Below are positions 46,239 to 58,135 of a stretch of 64,000 nucleotides of DNA, in pieces. Positions within the stretch are counted from its first letter, which is position 1. Each line of letters starts with the position of its first letter. Location: the NCBI GenBank assembly GCA_016785225.1, contig JAFBJZ010000510.1, positions 868,001 to 932,000 on the forward strand, given 5' to 3'. Made by a program: the position numbers and the translations under genes. A model generated the notes under the pieces. It did not search any database and had not been told where the DNA came from. It saw only the letters and a program-made list of their open reading frames with translations. The stretch is from Psettodes erumei (Eukaryota > Chordata > Actinopteri > Pleuronectiformes > Psettodidae).

Positions 46239-49200
46239 CGGGTAATGCCTGATTTTACAATGACCTTATTCTGATGCTTCAACCTGTGTATTAAAACATT
46301 TTCAATTGTTACTGCTGCCATTGTTTGACACCACTTGTACTTGCATTGTATTAGGAAGAGCTCCACTAACTAATCACACTTTATAAATAAGGTATTTGTA
46401 TCAGTGAATACAGAGATTAAATGAGCTGAAATAAGGCCACTGTAAAGTTCAAAGTGTTACCCATTAAAAGATTGAGGCTTGGAGAGCGCACGTCATTAAA
46501 TGGGGACGAGTGCGGCAGGTGTGTAACGGTGGCACGACGGCAAACTGAACGGGGTTCCGACGCGTTTCCCTTTGACAGACTACTACGGTCCCTCTCGGAT
46601 ATTTTGAGCAGCTCGGGGGCCACTTCACACTCGGGCGGCTGCGGATCGCGGAAAAGACGTAATCATCTGGAAAATCTGAACTTTAGGACCAAGGAATCCT
46701 GTAATGCAACCTCAGCGCAGCTGCCTCAGGAAAGAAAGTTCATGTTTACCGACGGGGCTTAACGTGTCCGACCGAAGCGAGAAACCTTAGTGAGTCCAGC
46801 TCTCCCTGGACAGAGCGGAGGTTTGTATTGTGCTCATGACTTCTTCATTTGTCACTTGTATGGGCTCTCATTTAGGAAGGATGGGACACTCCTCTCTGCT
46901 GTGGCTAGAATGTGTGATTCGGGAAAAAAAAAAAAGAGTGCATTTTTTTTGAAGCCCCTGCCAATTCAACACTTCACAATTTTGTTGTGCTGCTTTTCAA
47001 CAGGTCTGGGGATACCTGGCCGAGCCAGCCGGTGAGCAGCCGCCACCATTCAACTCACACAGGCACAGTGTTTTTCCACAACACATCATTGCGAGGGTAA
47101 AAGCTACTCATCGCACAGCGGAGGTGTGTTTGCCCAAACGGCAGAAAGCCTTTCACCTGCAGTTCTTCTACCACTCCTCCCTTCAATGTCTAAAACAGAT
47201 CTATATGTCCATGTCTTGCTGGGGAAATGATCTTTATACCATTTCTTCTGGCTGCTTTACCATAAAAGCAAGAGTGGACACACACACTGTACACATGAAT
47301 TTGCACTAATCCACTGACCTGCAAGCAGGGTGATGGGCAAACACAGCTATGTGCGAGCAAAGCAAGTAAACACGGATGTAAACAGCATGGGATTTAAAAT
47401 GTATTAAAGCACGTGAAGTTTGCAAGTATTTTACGAGGAGGGGATTTGTTAGAAGTCAAGGACACACACAGTGGAGTCCGTCAGCGCTACTGAGCGGGAG
47501 CAAGCAGCGTGGCTATCCCCCTGCTGTAAAACTGCAATGGAAACACGCGGCTAAAGTGGATTAACCCCAGGCCTGTAGAAAGAAAACCAGCATCAGTGCG
47601 GCTGATGAGAGTCGTCTTAAGGTTTAGCAGTTTTAGGAATGTGCAGAGAGGCCCCCAAACTCCACGCGGGCTGGAAAACAAAACCAAATTCATCCAATTA
47701 CCGACACTGTGAATCTGCTAAAGGCTCACGTAATCCAACAGAGAACAGCTGCAATAACCAAAAACATCTCAACGGATGCGCATTCAACCAGTCAGTAGAC
47801 AGTCCAGTCCAGAAGAAGAAAATATGTCGGCTCTTCTGGCTCAAAATCAGGGGACGCTGTTAAGTAATGTGTGTTTTGCGGTTTAGAATTCAGTCTGCAT
47901 TAGTTCCGCCCAGTCGAGCGCAGGAGACGTCAATCAAGCGCGGTTTGCACACACCCACACGCGCCACAGAAGACATCTGATGAGCCAAAAACTAAATGAA
48001 AACGCCCGTGTGGGTGGATTAGGCGCAAAGAGTCTTGGATTAACTTTGAAGCCGCGATATTTCCTCTAAACTTCCCTAATCGCTTTCTCCCTAGACCTGT
48101 GTAGGAACCCAGAGCGCGGCTGCTGACAACAGATCTGGGTCAAATGAACGTTTACAGACAAGAGAGTTTGTTTCCGGTCACTCGCAGGATGACGGAGCAA
48201 CATCCGCTTTGTCAAAGAAGAAGGTGTTAATCATTTCCAAACACTATCAGACCCAAGAACTGTTCTTTCAACCACGAGCAGAAGGTCAGAGTTTAGAGGG
48301 GCTCTGGACAGACTGGAAACCTCACGTCCTCTCAAGACAAACCGCCGTGGTCGCGGTCGGAACCAGCTGAGCTCTCAGTTCCTGCACCATCTGTTGAACC
48401 ACTGCACCACCCGGATCGCAGGCTGTTGGGACTTACACCCCCCCAGTAAGTTCCAGTTTACACGTTTACCTTGGCAGCACAGGTGAGTTTTCATTTTACA
48501 TTCATTTACAAAAGAAAAAAAAAAAAAACACAATCTGGATCCTTAGTGAAGTTATTACTACAGTACATTTGAATCAGCTGTAGATTCCTATGTGTGAAGC
48601 GCTTCTTTGCAAAATAGGATTTCTGCTTTGTGCGAAATTACAGAAAATTTGCAACCGAGGACGACCGTGGTCATACATTTTCTCACTGAATATTGTCACC
48701 AACAGAATGAAGTCAAGTGATTTTCTAACAGTGAGCGGGTAGTGCATTGTGGAATGAAATGAGACTTCGGCTGATCTCGGAGCTGCTCTCGTCGAAGCGA
48801 GAGACAGAGATGCCGTGCATACATGTAAGTGTTTTCAGCGTCGGGGGCCAGTGGACGACGGGTCGCGTGACGTCGCAGGTTGTGTTTGCTCGCCTCTCTC
48901 TCGTCTCTATCAGCTCAACGGCGTTACTGTCAGCATCCCAAATTGTTCCCGGCAATTGTCAAAACCAAACAACATTTCTGGAATTAAACACGACCTCCGT
49001 GCAACGGTTGGCTAACTTGCAAAACAGACAAGGTAGCGCGGGAACAAAAAGTCCAGCGCACCTGAGAGGAAGTGACAGGAGCGTAGGAGAGAAACTGTGT
49101 CATAAATCGTAAAAAGTAAAACTCCCACAGCCTGACAAAAACCTGAACTTAATAAAGTGTTTTATACAACTCTGAAGGGCTTCTTCTTGCGGGAGGTTTT

Positions 49201-50787
49201 TCCTTTCATCCGTACTGGGATGGACAAACTTGCCAACCGCATGCCAATTTTTCCCACATTTGGCTGACAGCTGAGAGTGATCCTTTACCAACGGTTCTCT
49301 GCAGAAGCAACAGAAACAGCTTCAAAACCTAAATCAGACAGAAAAAGAGCTTTCTCTAGTGGAGGAAAAAAAAAAAAAGATTGATAATAGAGAGTGCAAG
49401 TGAAGTGCTTTGATTCCTGGGCGCACATGCGAACAGAGCTGACTCCTTAATGCCGTGATGCTCGCTGAGTGGAGTCGTGAGCACATCCAGCTCGCTATAA
49501 TTACAGAATGTCAACTTTGTTCATGCTTTCCGCTCTGACCTTTGTGCGGTACTAAAAGCGTGCCCTTTAACCAGACGGTGAGCAGTTCTAGAGCGCTGAA
49601 CACGCGTGAGAGCCTGGAACTAAACACGGCGAGCTCTTTAGGGCGGAATGCGAGTTATTAAATTGTTCTATTACTGTACTTCTTCGAGGGCGGGAAGCTA
49701 ATAACTTTGCGAGGGAGGAGGAAATATATCCGCGGCATCGGTGCGTGCCTCCGCTTGACCTACGCGAGACCTGCAGATGTTGCGGTGTGAAACTTATAGT
49801 TCGCAAACAGTGCCGACGTGTTCCGATTCCAGCCCGCTGTGATGCTCGGCGCTGAAGGAGAAAAGACGAAAAGGCAAGAAACACAGATCTGACAACCCGA
49901 TGCCCTTACAAAACAGAAAATAACTCGTGACATTTCAAAGCAACAGCTCTGTTTTAAACTGGCAGCCGGAGTTTTTTCTTTTCTTCTTGCGTTTGCCTAG
50001 TGTTTTTTCATCCCGCTTTCCCTCATTTTACCCAGTTGTCAAAAAAAAAAAAAAAAGAAGAAAGAAGTAATGTTTCTTTAGAAATGGACCGGTGATTTCA
50101 GATAAGGGCTGCCGAAAGAGCAGGTAAACCTGATAATAAAAGGAAAGAAAAAGAAGAAAACGACCGGCTCAGAGAAACCTCACGCATGGAGAACAAAAAG
50201 GAAGAAAGCCCGAGAGACTGGGCAACGAGATAATTTCAAGAGGCAACGTTGAGAAAAAGCCACGGATGTTTTTCTTTTCTGAACGAACAGTCGTCCACGA
50301 GAGGTGGGAATTTCTAAATTCCAGTTTAACAAAAGGTGCAAATTAGGAGACGCGCGCTGACATTTGCAACGTGGCTGCTTAACCTGGTGATGTATGTAAG
50401 AAGTTGCGGGGCCGGTACCCTTCAACGTGGCCGTGAGCGGCTCCGCCGTCGCTGCATCAATATGAACGGCCCTCGCTGCTGCGGGGGCTAATTGGGCAGC
50501 TGCAGTCGCCGCTGAATGGCTGGTGGGCGGTTTACTGGGCCATGCGCCGCATTTGGGGACACGGCAGCGGCAATTAGAGGCTATGGATTTCTTAGGCAAC
50601 GATCACAGAGGATGCTGAACCGACACCCCCGCTCCCCTCGCGCAGATCGCCCTAATCACTTCAGTCAATCAGAGTCGGGCGATCTATAGGAAGCCTGTTT
50701 CACATGAGCTGGAGGCGCAGCGCTGCCAATGGGATAATCGTTAAACGCTGGAGGGTTCTCTCCCGCCGCCGATTGCTCTGCGGTGTT

Positions 50788-50837
<50 letters not shown>
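50788..50837. repeat. Compound (GT)n(GA)n microsatellite
   Basis: About seven GT units followed directly by about 17 GA units. Confidence 0.9.
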
Positions 50838-50839
<2 letters not shown>

Positions 50840-51006
50840 TGCACCTGGGTGTGCGGGGACATTGGCTTTCATTGCAACTGGAGGAGTAATTAGCTGGAAA
50901 AGTTTCAATCGGCGCTGGCTTACGATCCAGCCGGCCAGCCAGCCAGCCGGCGTGGATGAGATGTTGCCGTGGGAAGGTGGTTGGCTCGGCAGCCAGATGG
51001 CCACAA

Positions 51007-51018
51007 AGAGAGAGAGAG

Positions 51019-51062
<44 letters not shown>
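51007..51062. repeat. (AG)n microsatellite
   Basis: About 27 AG units with a gcc interruption near 51018. Confidence 0.9.
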
Positions 51063-51069
<7 letters not shown>

Positions 51070-51130
51070 CAAAGCTCCAGACAGGCCACAGAGAAGACAG
51101 CAGTCGAAGACACAGAGGCCGATTAGCGAT

Positions 51131-51747
51131 GTCACATCCTCTTTAGATGGGCTTTGGCTGCACGGCTGGCCTCCTGCAGTGGATCCACTCCAAAGGAAGC
51201 CTGAACATGCTGCGAGCTTGCCTGGAGGCCAGACTGTACAGGACAAAATAACACAATACAAAACAAAGAACAGCAATAACTTAAGGAAAACGAGGACAGG
51301 AGGGGGTTGAAAAGTCTCTGGATTTTTCAAAAACTATGAGACGAGGATCTCTTCTAGCAGCAAGCCGTGGCCGCCTCGATACCTAACGAGGCGGTGTCGA
51401 CAAAATGTAAAATGTTTTGTGTTTCTGATGGGAAAAGGTGGAGTAAGCACCCGCTTTGTCCGTCTCTCCCTCCCTCCCCTGCTCCCCCTCCTCAGAGTCC
51501 AGTTTCAGTCATTCAGTTCGATGGGAACATACGTTCCCGCGGGAGGAGAGGGAGGGGAAGCCCGCCGAGGCTTCAGTCTCACCGGACGCCTCGGCCCCTC
51601 GCCAAGACTTTTCCAGTCCTGCGTCCCAGCATGCACCTCTCCCTGCCAGGGCGGAGCTGGCCGAAGTCTCTTCAGGAGGGGGCCGAAGCAGGGGGGGCTA
51701 ATGGAAGAGCGTCGGGCCGGGAGCGGTGGAGGAGGACAGGGGCGCGG
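51131..51747 (-). other. Likely atrn 3' UTR
   Basis: Follows the atrn stop codon on the - strand. GC-rich, with + strand G- and C-rich runs at 51470-51760. I saw no canonical AATAAA on the - strand close to the stop. The + strand ORFs of 133 and 193 codons here overlap the atrn exon antisense and show no domain. Confidence 0.45.
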
Positions 51748-51872
51748 TCAGATGCAGGTGGATGGCTGTGCGGTGGGCTGCTGCTTGCGGTTCCTCAGGC
51801 CTCCGGACTTCTCCTTGTAGCCCACGCACATCTGCTGAGAGACGTCCACGAGTGCGCTGGCCACTGCCAGAC
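51748..51872 (-). CDS. atrn: atrn last coding exon with stop
   Basis: On the - strand, two bases complete a Gly codon, then 40 codons (LAVASALVDVSQQM, KEKSGGLRNRKQQ, ending STCI) and TGA at 51750-51748. The acceptor is gcgcgcag, immediately preceded by a (TG)23 repeat in the - strand sense instead of a normal pyrimidine tract. The ORF that extends upstream through that repeat as a Cys-Val run is intron. Confidence 0.9.
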
Positions 51873-51873
51873 C

Positions 51874-51929
<56 letters not shown>

Positions 51930-54900
51930 GAAATATCACTGTCAATGAGGTGAAGCTGAGGCAAAGCTGTAAATGAGCACATGTTGCTCATTTTGTGATG
52001 AACCGTTCAAGAAATATTCATGTTCCAATGAATGACAACTAACAACATTTGTTCTAAATTAAGATGAACATTAACATTAATAATTGAATTTAATAAAATC
52101 ACATGTGACTGGAGCTGGAAAGTAGATACTGTTTTTTTTACAGGTCACAAGACAAGTCTACCGTATTCATTGTAGTTGTGTCTAATAAATAGACGAGAGA
52201 GAAACATCAGCTGATATGTCAGTGGACTGCTGTAGATGAGATGCAGCTCCACTGAGAACACTGACATGTTTGTTTTCACACTGTAAAATATTCTGATGTA
52301 TAATAGTCACAGTTCTGTAAAAGAAGATATGAATTTAAGGCATCCATACAAAAAAATGTGTGTGATGAGGTGAAGTGTTATAGCTCCTGGTGGAAGCCTG
52401 AAAAATCACTATTGGGCTATACTTTAAATTTATGATTTGAATTTGGAGCAACTTATAACTAAAGTAATTGCACTGTATTTACCGTTTTTATTATCTTTTA
52501 ATTGACTCTAAATGATTTTCTTCCCCTCTTCTGTGTACATGTCTTCATTGCTTCGAGTAAAGTTCTGTACGTTTGCGTTTGAAAGCTGCTAAATGAATAA
52601 ACTTGCGTATTAGCATTAACTTCTATGCATGACACTTTGAGCTTGTAATGTAATAAAATTTATAGAATATTCATTAGCAGCACACTGTCAGGTGTATATA
52701 TATATATATATGTAGTTTTCTCACTTCGTGAATGCTGTAAATACATAAAACCCACGGCTCACTGAAGACCTGTTTAGAATTTGTGTGCAGTGTAAAACTG
52801 GGACACACACACACAAGCTCTCACTCACCACCACATACGCAAGTGGTGAGATCACAGACTCGCAGCACAGGCAGGCAATCATTAACTTATAGCACACTTC
52901 ATTAACATTTATTAATACTCTCTGAGCCATGAAATTCCAATAAACTCCATTTATCTCCAATGATGGATGCGTTTACCCCGATCAAGTACACATAGCCGAC
53001 GGCGAAATATGAATTCCGAAGGGAGGCGCCGGAGCTGGGATCACGTCAGACGGAATCAGACGCTCTGACGCTCTATAGTGCAACGGGCCGATACTCTTCG
53101 CTTGTCTGCTGATCTATAAGAGGGATGCTGGTCGGTTCACGTCAGGAGGAGGCTCAGGTGCAAAGCGGGGATAATCCACGGCGCTGACCTGCTCTCGGCT
53201 GTTTGGCAAGCAACAAAGGCGCCTGGTTTCGGGAACGGGCTGAACTGTAAACAGATGTGCCGCGAGGTCGCAGCCCGAGGTATGTAAATCACCGCGGCCG
53301 GATGGGGAAACAAGTTAAAAGCTTTGTAACAGGAGACCCTCGCGGGCATGAGAGGGAGGCGGTGACGCCGCCAACACGCTCTCCACCACAGCCGCCTGAG
53401 GGAGAGCTCCAACGAGAGTCAAGGTGGTTTTTATTATGACAAAGGGACTATGTCGTAATTAATGAGGGCCTGGGGCATGCTGATGGTCTGGGGACTGCAA
53501 CTGTGGGAGGCAAAGAGGTTATACACAGAGGGAGAAAAAAAAAAAAAGAAAAGGAATCAGGTCCAGCTCTTATCTGAGTCCTTCCAGGAAGCAGTGAGAG
53601 GAACACAGTAATAAAAAAAAGAAGCATCTTAACAAATCAATACCTCCCTGTCAAATTAGATGCCCCTAACATGATATAATTAATGTGAACAAATGGGAAC
53701 GTGGGGGTCGAGATGATTGGTCGTCTCCGTTTTCCCATGGTGTCAGTGGTTCTCAGCACCGACGCCGCATTTCCCATAGTTCTTAGCTTTTAACACTGAG
53801 GATCTTCAAGCTGATACGGGGTTTTCCGTCCTTTTATGTTAAGAGAAATTTCTGTGAAACTGTAGCACGCCGGGGAGACTGAGGCATCCGTATGTCGTGG
53901 ACAGAGATGGTGACTCTGACTCCCCCAGCTTCTCTACGTATGAACGCTGCAGTTCAGGTTCTCATTAGTTACAGTGCAAACAGCAGCGGCGCAGGTTCGT
54001 TACGCATCGTGATCACAGACCCAGCAATCAACCGCTGCTCACGTTCCCCACAAGGCTCTTGGTTTCCATGTGCATCATGTGAGCCAGACAGAAATGAAAT
54101 GATCAGTCTTGGAATAGATTTGACACCGATTTCCACTCCAACAGAGGGTCAAAATATTAAGTAATAATCCAGGTTGAGTATAAAAGGTGTAAATTTTGTA
54201 TATGCAAGTAATTTCAGTGTGGAAGAGGTCAGGTGTCTTTACCTGGTTTATACACCAGCCTTGACTTAAGTCGTTCACATTTGAAAACATTTCAAAAAGC
54301 TTTTTGTAACCATCTTGGCATTTGCTCCTCACTTCATGTTTTTTGCAATCCCCCCCAAACACTTTCTTTTTTTCCTGAACAGCTCTGCAGAGTGGATGAA
54401 TTTGAAAGTGCTGTCTCATATTGCACCACGGATGGAGAAAGAAAGCCTTTCCAAAATGATGACAAAGTCGGCACAGACAGATTCAGAATTGCAAATGAGC
54501 CAACTTTCTGTCTTTTTCACCTCTGCCTCTCCGTTAACACCAAACTGTGTGACGACACAGTGCGGGTATCAGCTGACGTCTCCTGGTTTTACTTTTGACG
54601 CAAAGCATTTACAATCAAATCGCTTTGATTTACATTTACATTACATTTTACATTTTTTTACATTACATGGGAGGAAGAGGAGATGCTGCGTTGGATGGAA
54701 AACCTTTCCAAATTTCTAGTCACTAGTGTGGACAGGAAGTCGGGTGTGTCCACGGTACTTTCAGTTTCATCTGCTTTGCTGTGGGCGTGGCCTACACGTC
54801 TGCGTGGGAATGATCATAGGAAAGTCGATACGGGATGAGAAAAGAAAATAGAAGCGAGTGAGCTTCGGTGTCGGGGCTCACAGTTGTCTCTTCCCAACTA

Positions 54901-55148
54901 TTAGTAAAGCTGAGAAAGACGGAGGACGGGAGGCAGATCGACGAGGGACGGCGGGAGAAAGTGCAGAGCAATCCAGCAGAGACGGATGAAGCGAGGGAAG
55001 GGAAACAAGTGATTCGGGCGGGGCGCAGCTTACCAGACTGTCCTGGAGGAGGGATGCCGCCGGTGCCCCTGGGTAACCGCACGAAGATGGAGAGCACGGC
55101 GGCTTTGTTGCCGAAGCAAGGCTCCAGGGCGATGGGTTTTGGGACAGA
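51748..55148 (-). CDS. atrn: Attractin, C-terminal end (gene span in window, last two coding exons)
   Basis: Attractin is a large type I membrane glycoprotein (CUB, EGF, kelch, C-type lectin and PSI regions outside, short cytoplasmic tail) linked in mammals to agouti/melanocortin signalling and myelin upkeep. Only the last 79 residues, all in the cytoplasmic tail, are here: exon 55148-55034 joined to exon 51872-51748, phases matching across a Gly codon. The peptide includes VPKPIALEPCFGNKAAV, PRGTGGIPPPGQSGLAVASA and KEKSG, and ends in STCI. I recall nearly the same tail in mammalian ATRN. ATRNL1 is the alternative, but the gfra4 neighbour favours atrn, because ATRN pairs with GFRA4 and ATRNL1 with GFRA1 in human. 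The rest of the gene lies to the right of this window. Confidence 0.88.
51881..51927. repeat. (AC)n microsatellite at the atrn last-exon acceptor
   Basis: About 23 AC units. In atrn sense this is (TG)23 followed by CGCGCAG and the exon at 51872, so the repeat occupies the place of the polypyrimidine tract. Confidence 0.95.
51928..55033 (-). other. atrn last intron
   Basis: About 3.1 kb. AT-rich at 51980-52980, with (TA)n at 52696-52711. 52990-53440 is CpG-rich and could be regulatory. tacattta-type short repeats lie at 54625-54665. No other exon found. Confidence 0.5.
55034..55148 (-). CDS. atrn: atrn penultimate coding exon
   Basis: Read on the - strand, the acceptor ctatccacag precedes TCTGTCCC and the exon ends CAGTCTG before the donor gtaagc. 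It starts at phase 0 and gives 38 full codons plus one base. The coded peptide runs from SVPKPIALEPCFGN through AAVLSIFVRLPRG to GIPPPGQS. The longer - strand ORF through 54792-55412 only includes this exon; its other residues are intron translation. Confidence 0.9.
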
Positions 55149-56194
55149 CTGTGGATAGAAAAGAGAGAGAGAGGGGAGAGGGAAAAAAAAAAAAAGTATT
55201 ACACGTCGCGAGCTTCCCAAATCCCGGTGAACGCACACCATTTTCTGAAGACGTGTGTAACAAGAGGCTTTGGTGTTTGTGTTCTTGCTTGTGTCAGCAA
55301 CGCGCACGGCAACCAGAAAAAAACCCCAACACAAAACAAAAAAAAACATCCCCTGTTGAGATACACATACTGAGCTGCGGGCACAAATTGGATCCCCGCA
55401 ACCCACAAACACCCCCCAAATACCCCACCGTGCACAATTTCATGACAATGCCGCCCGGGTGCGGCGCGGGCCGCGACTGGATATCGAGTGGTGGTGCTGC
55501 GAGTGGAGATTTGTGTCAGCGGTGCTGGCGGTGCACTCGCGCCGCGCTCTCTAATACCGATACCTCCTGTTTATCAGCAACTCATCCATATGTGGGAATG
55601 AGCCCCGCCCCCATAAACACCACCCGGATCCGCCGCCGCTCGCCTCGTACAATATTCATGGCTTTACCTCCGCGGAGGATATGGATATGCTGCCACCTCG
55701 CCGGCATACAGATAACTTCCTATCTGTCGCTCGCTCGCTCGCTTCGTATTCCTGAGCAGGGCGGGAGAACCGGGCCACGGTTTCCTGTTTTTAGGTTTCA
55801 ACGAGAAGTAAAGTGATAGAATACGGAGACAAAGCGCAGAGACAAATCAGAATGAAGATCGCAACACAAGAACGAAGCAAAAGGCACGGTTTCCCAAACT
55901 CCTGACGCTGCCTTACACACACACACACCAGTCTTTTTACTCTCGAGAATACTTTTCGCCTTTCCGTATACAAATTCTCTCTCTCCCTCCTTCACACACA
56001 AACACACACAGTGTAAGCGCACACACACACGGGGGGAGCGGGGCAGTAATGATATTCAGGCTCTGACCCATTTTACGCATTTATTCTCTCTGAGGCTTTA
56101 CCTTTCATTCCAGCAGGATACACAGGCTGTCACACAGGTAGCTGGGGAAGCGGCACAAAGACCTGGATGCCTCTGGGTGCGAGTGTGCGTGAGC

Positions 56195-56400
56195 GCGCAC
56201 GCGCACGTTTGTGTTATCTCAATTTCTGGGACCTTTTCCGGTATAAACACCTTGTTGGGACCGGTGGTCCTCACAGGGAGCAGAGCCCAGTCTTAATGAG
56301 TCAAAATGAACCAGTTGGGCCTGGTTCAGATTAGGGACGAGCTATGAGTTATGGTTAGGGTTTGGGTTAGGATGTCCATGATGAATGGATGCAACTGATA
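56195..56400 (+). repeat. Teleost interspersed repeat with telomere-like end
   Basis: Reads tgtgttatctcaatttctgg, then gggaccggtggtcctcacag, and ends near ggttagggtttgggttagg. This follows a widespread fish repeat containing gtggtcctcac...gttagggttaggg. The telomere-like part belongs to the repeat and does not mark a chromosome end. Confidence 0.5.
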
Positions 56401-57208
56401 GACTGGGTTTGAAAAATATGACGACATATGACATATGACGACATAAGAATAAATAGTCATGCATGTGTCTCACTAACTTTTGGTCTATGAGCAGCCCGGA
56501 TACGTTCCAGCCTTTGTAATAGGGCTGGGATTGAATCATCCTCTTGTCGTACACGAGGAAACAAAATCAACCCGACAAACGACAAAATGCGCCGTGGATA
56601 GTGGTGTGACTGAACCAATTTCAAGTGCCTAATCAGTCTATGAAAGCTTTATTTCTCTCCTTCCACCTGGACTGTAGAGGGAAATCAAACAACGAGAATG
56701 CACTTTTTAAGGCGCAGGGACCAAACGAAGACTCTCGGGTAAAGCGCAGTGATCACCAGACGACGGTGAGCCTCCAGATTCTCTGCGGCCCGACTGAGAA
56801 TCCGGCCGAACGGCTCCACGTCGCTCGCGTGAGGAGAAGAAGAATGAAGAATCGGATCATTCTGCGCTCTGCTCGGATGCTGCCAGCCTCTCTACAACAG
56901 GCAGCAGAATCTCATACTCCATCAGATAGGTGATTAAACTAATGAGAAAATGTATTCGAGGATCTACAGGGTTGATTGGACCAGTGAAGCAGCTCTGTCT
57001 GTAATGATGCTGTCATTTTGTATACGTAATGGAGACCTATGTTTGAAAGGCAGAAAGTCCTTATTATGATAATGCAAGTGTATGTAAACCTGCTGTTTTT
57101 GCATCTTTTGAATGGGAAAGGTTATTGAGAGGTTGTTCGCAGTATGCGTGCATGTGTTCGCGTCTCAGCTTGCAGTAATTTTCAGCTATGTTGATCCTGC
57201 GCCCCCCT

Positions 57209-57210
<2 letters not shown>

Positions 57211-57244
<34 letters not shown>
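57211..57244. repeat. (CA)n microsatellite
   Basis: About 17 CA units. Confidence 0.95.
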
Positions 57245-57246
<2 letters not shown>

Positions 57247-57894
57247 CCATGATGTGACAGGGGGAGTAGTTTGGATGCAGACAGATGTGTTGTTGTGGGT
57301 CAAACCCACCTTCTGCAAACGCTGCAGTCAAACCAGCAGCAGAATCAGCGGCACCGTGAAAATAACAAACTTCTCAGCTGGGACATGCCGGACGTTACAA
57401 CAGTAAGCTGCGAGCAATTGACTTTTAGAAATGAGCGGGATTAATGTAAGCAAACAAGATGTGGGGGCCCTGCTTTGTTTTGTATCCTCTCCGTCTTCAC
57501 TTCCCACCTCCGTTATCTTTGTTTTTGCTGTCATGTCAAGTTTATTTATTTAAAAAAAAAAGACAAACCCAAGACAAGTTTGTCCCAGAGGGCTTAACGA
57601 TCTCTCCAGGATATGACACCCTTCAAACCTTAGACCCCTGATGTGAATAAGGACAAATTTTTGAATGCCTCCAGAAAAAAAACAACACACGGGGCTCCTT
57701 CTTCCTCGAAATTTTTTACATCTGAGGAAAACCATTTATTTTCACTCCGCTTTTCTTTCAGCTCTCATTTGTCTTCCCTGGTGTGGCAACATGACCGTGA
57801 CATCGTTCGTCACAACATGCTTCACACGGCACTTTTGTCTGATCCCTTCCACGTATCTAAACAAAACTACAATTTCCTCCTCCAGGCAGGAGGT

Positions 57895-58135
57895 CCCACT
57901 GAACAACATGACATCACAGTGGAGGTGACCTCTGACCTTCTGTTCGCCATTCCATCCTATTGGACATTCGTGTGAAATTTTGTCATAATCAGCGCACTAA
58001 TTCTTGAGCTACATGTGAGGTCACAGCAGCCTTGACTTTTTATCTGTGACCATCACTCCATCTTTGAGTCCAAGGGAATGTTTGTGCTAGATATTCGTGA
58101 GAACGGGATGGACCACGTGAAAACAGAACGCCTTT
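57895..58135 (+). repeat. Teleost interspersed repeat (retroelement-like) copy
   Basis: Wording such as ggtgacctctgaccttctg, cttgagctacatgtgaggtc, ccttgactttttatctgtgacca, tttgagtccaagggaatgtttgtg and gagaacgggatggacca follows a very common fish repeat (gaccttgacctttgacc...gagtccaagtgaacgtttgtgcc...gaatgggacgga). Diverged and non-coding. Confidence 0.6.

Larger units (their letters stand above)
44666..46449. other. Intergenic, no gene seen
   Basis: AT-rich with C10 at 44917-44926 and homopolymer runs, (gaaa)5 at 46218-46238 and a degenerate repeat at 45225-45405. No coding signal. Confidence 0.45.
46450..51130. other. CpG-rich block without a recognised gene (atrn 3' flank)
   Basis: GC- and CpG-rich patches (46480-46660, 47880-48130, 48770-48920, 49560-49860, 50340-50660) with little repeat content. 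They lie downstream of the atrn stop, so part may be the atrn 3' UTR. The ORFs at 46454-46762, 48747-49112 and 50180-50599 have no known motifs and are mirrored in other frames. 50400-50590 contains taattg/caattag homeodomain-type sites and looks like a candidate conserved non-coding element. This is judged by eye only. Confidence 0.35.

Noticed and set aside
50704..51310. Arg/Glu-rich and Ser/Leu-rich ORFs
   Set aside because: Translations of the GA/CT microsatellites at 50803-50837 and 51007-51062.
51698..51991. A - strand ORF with a Cys-Val repeat
   Set aside because: The repeat is a TG microsatellite in the intron just before the atrn last exon, and the rest of that ORF is out of the atrn frame.
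54792..55412. A 206-codon - strand ORF as one protein
   Set aside because: Only 55148-55034 is coding (atrn exon with splice sites). The rest is intron read-through.
56345..56365. Telomere-like ttaggg words
   Set aside because: Only a few degenerate units, part of a dispersed fish repeat, with ordinary sequence on both sides.
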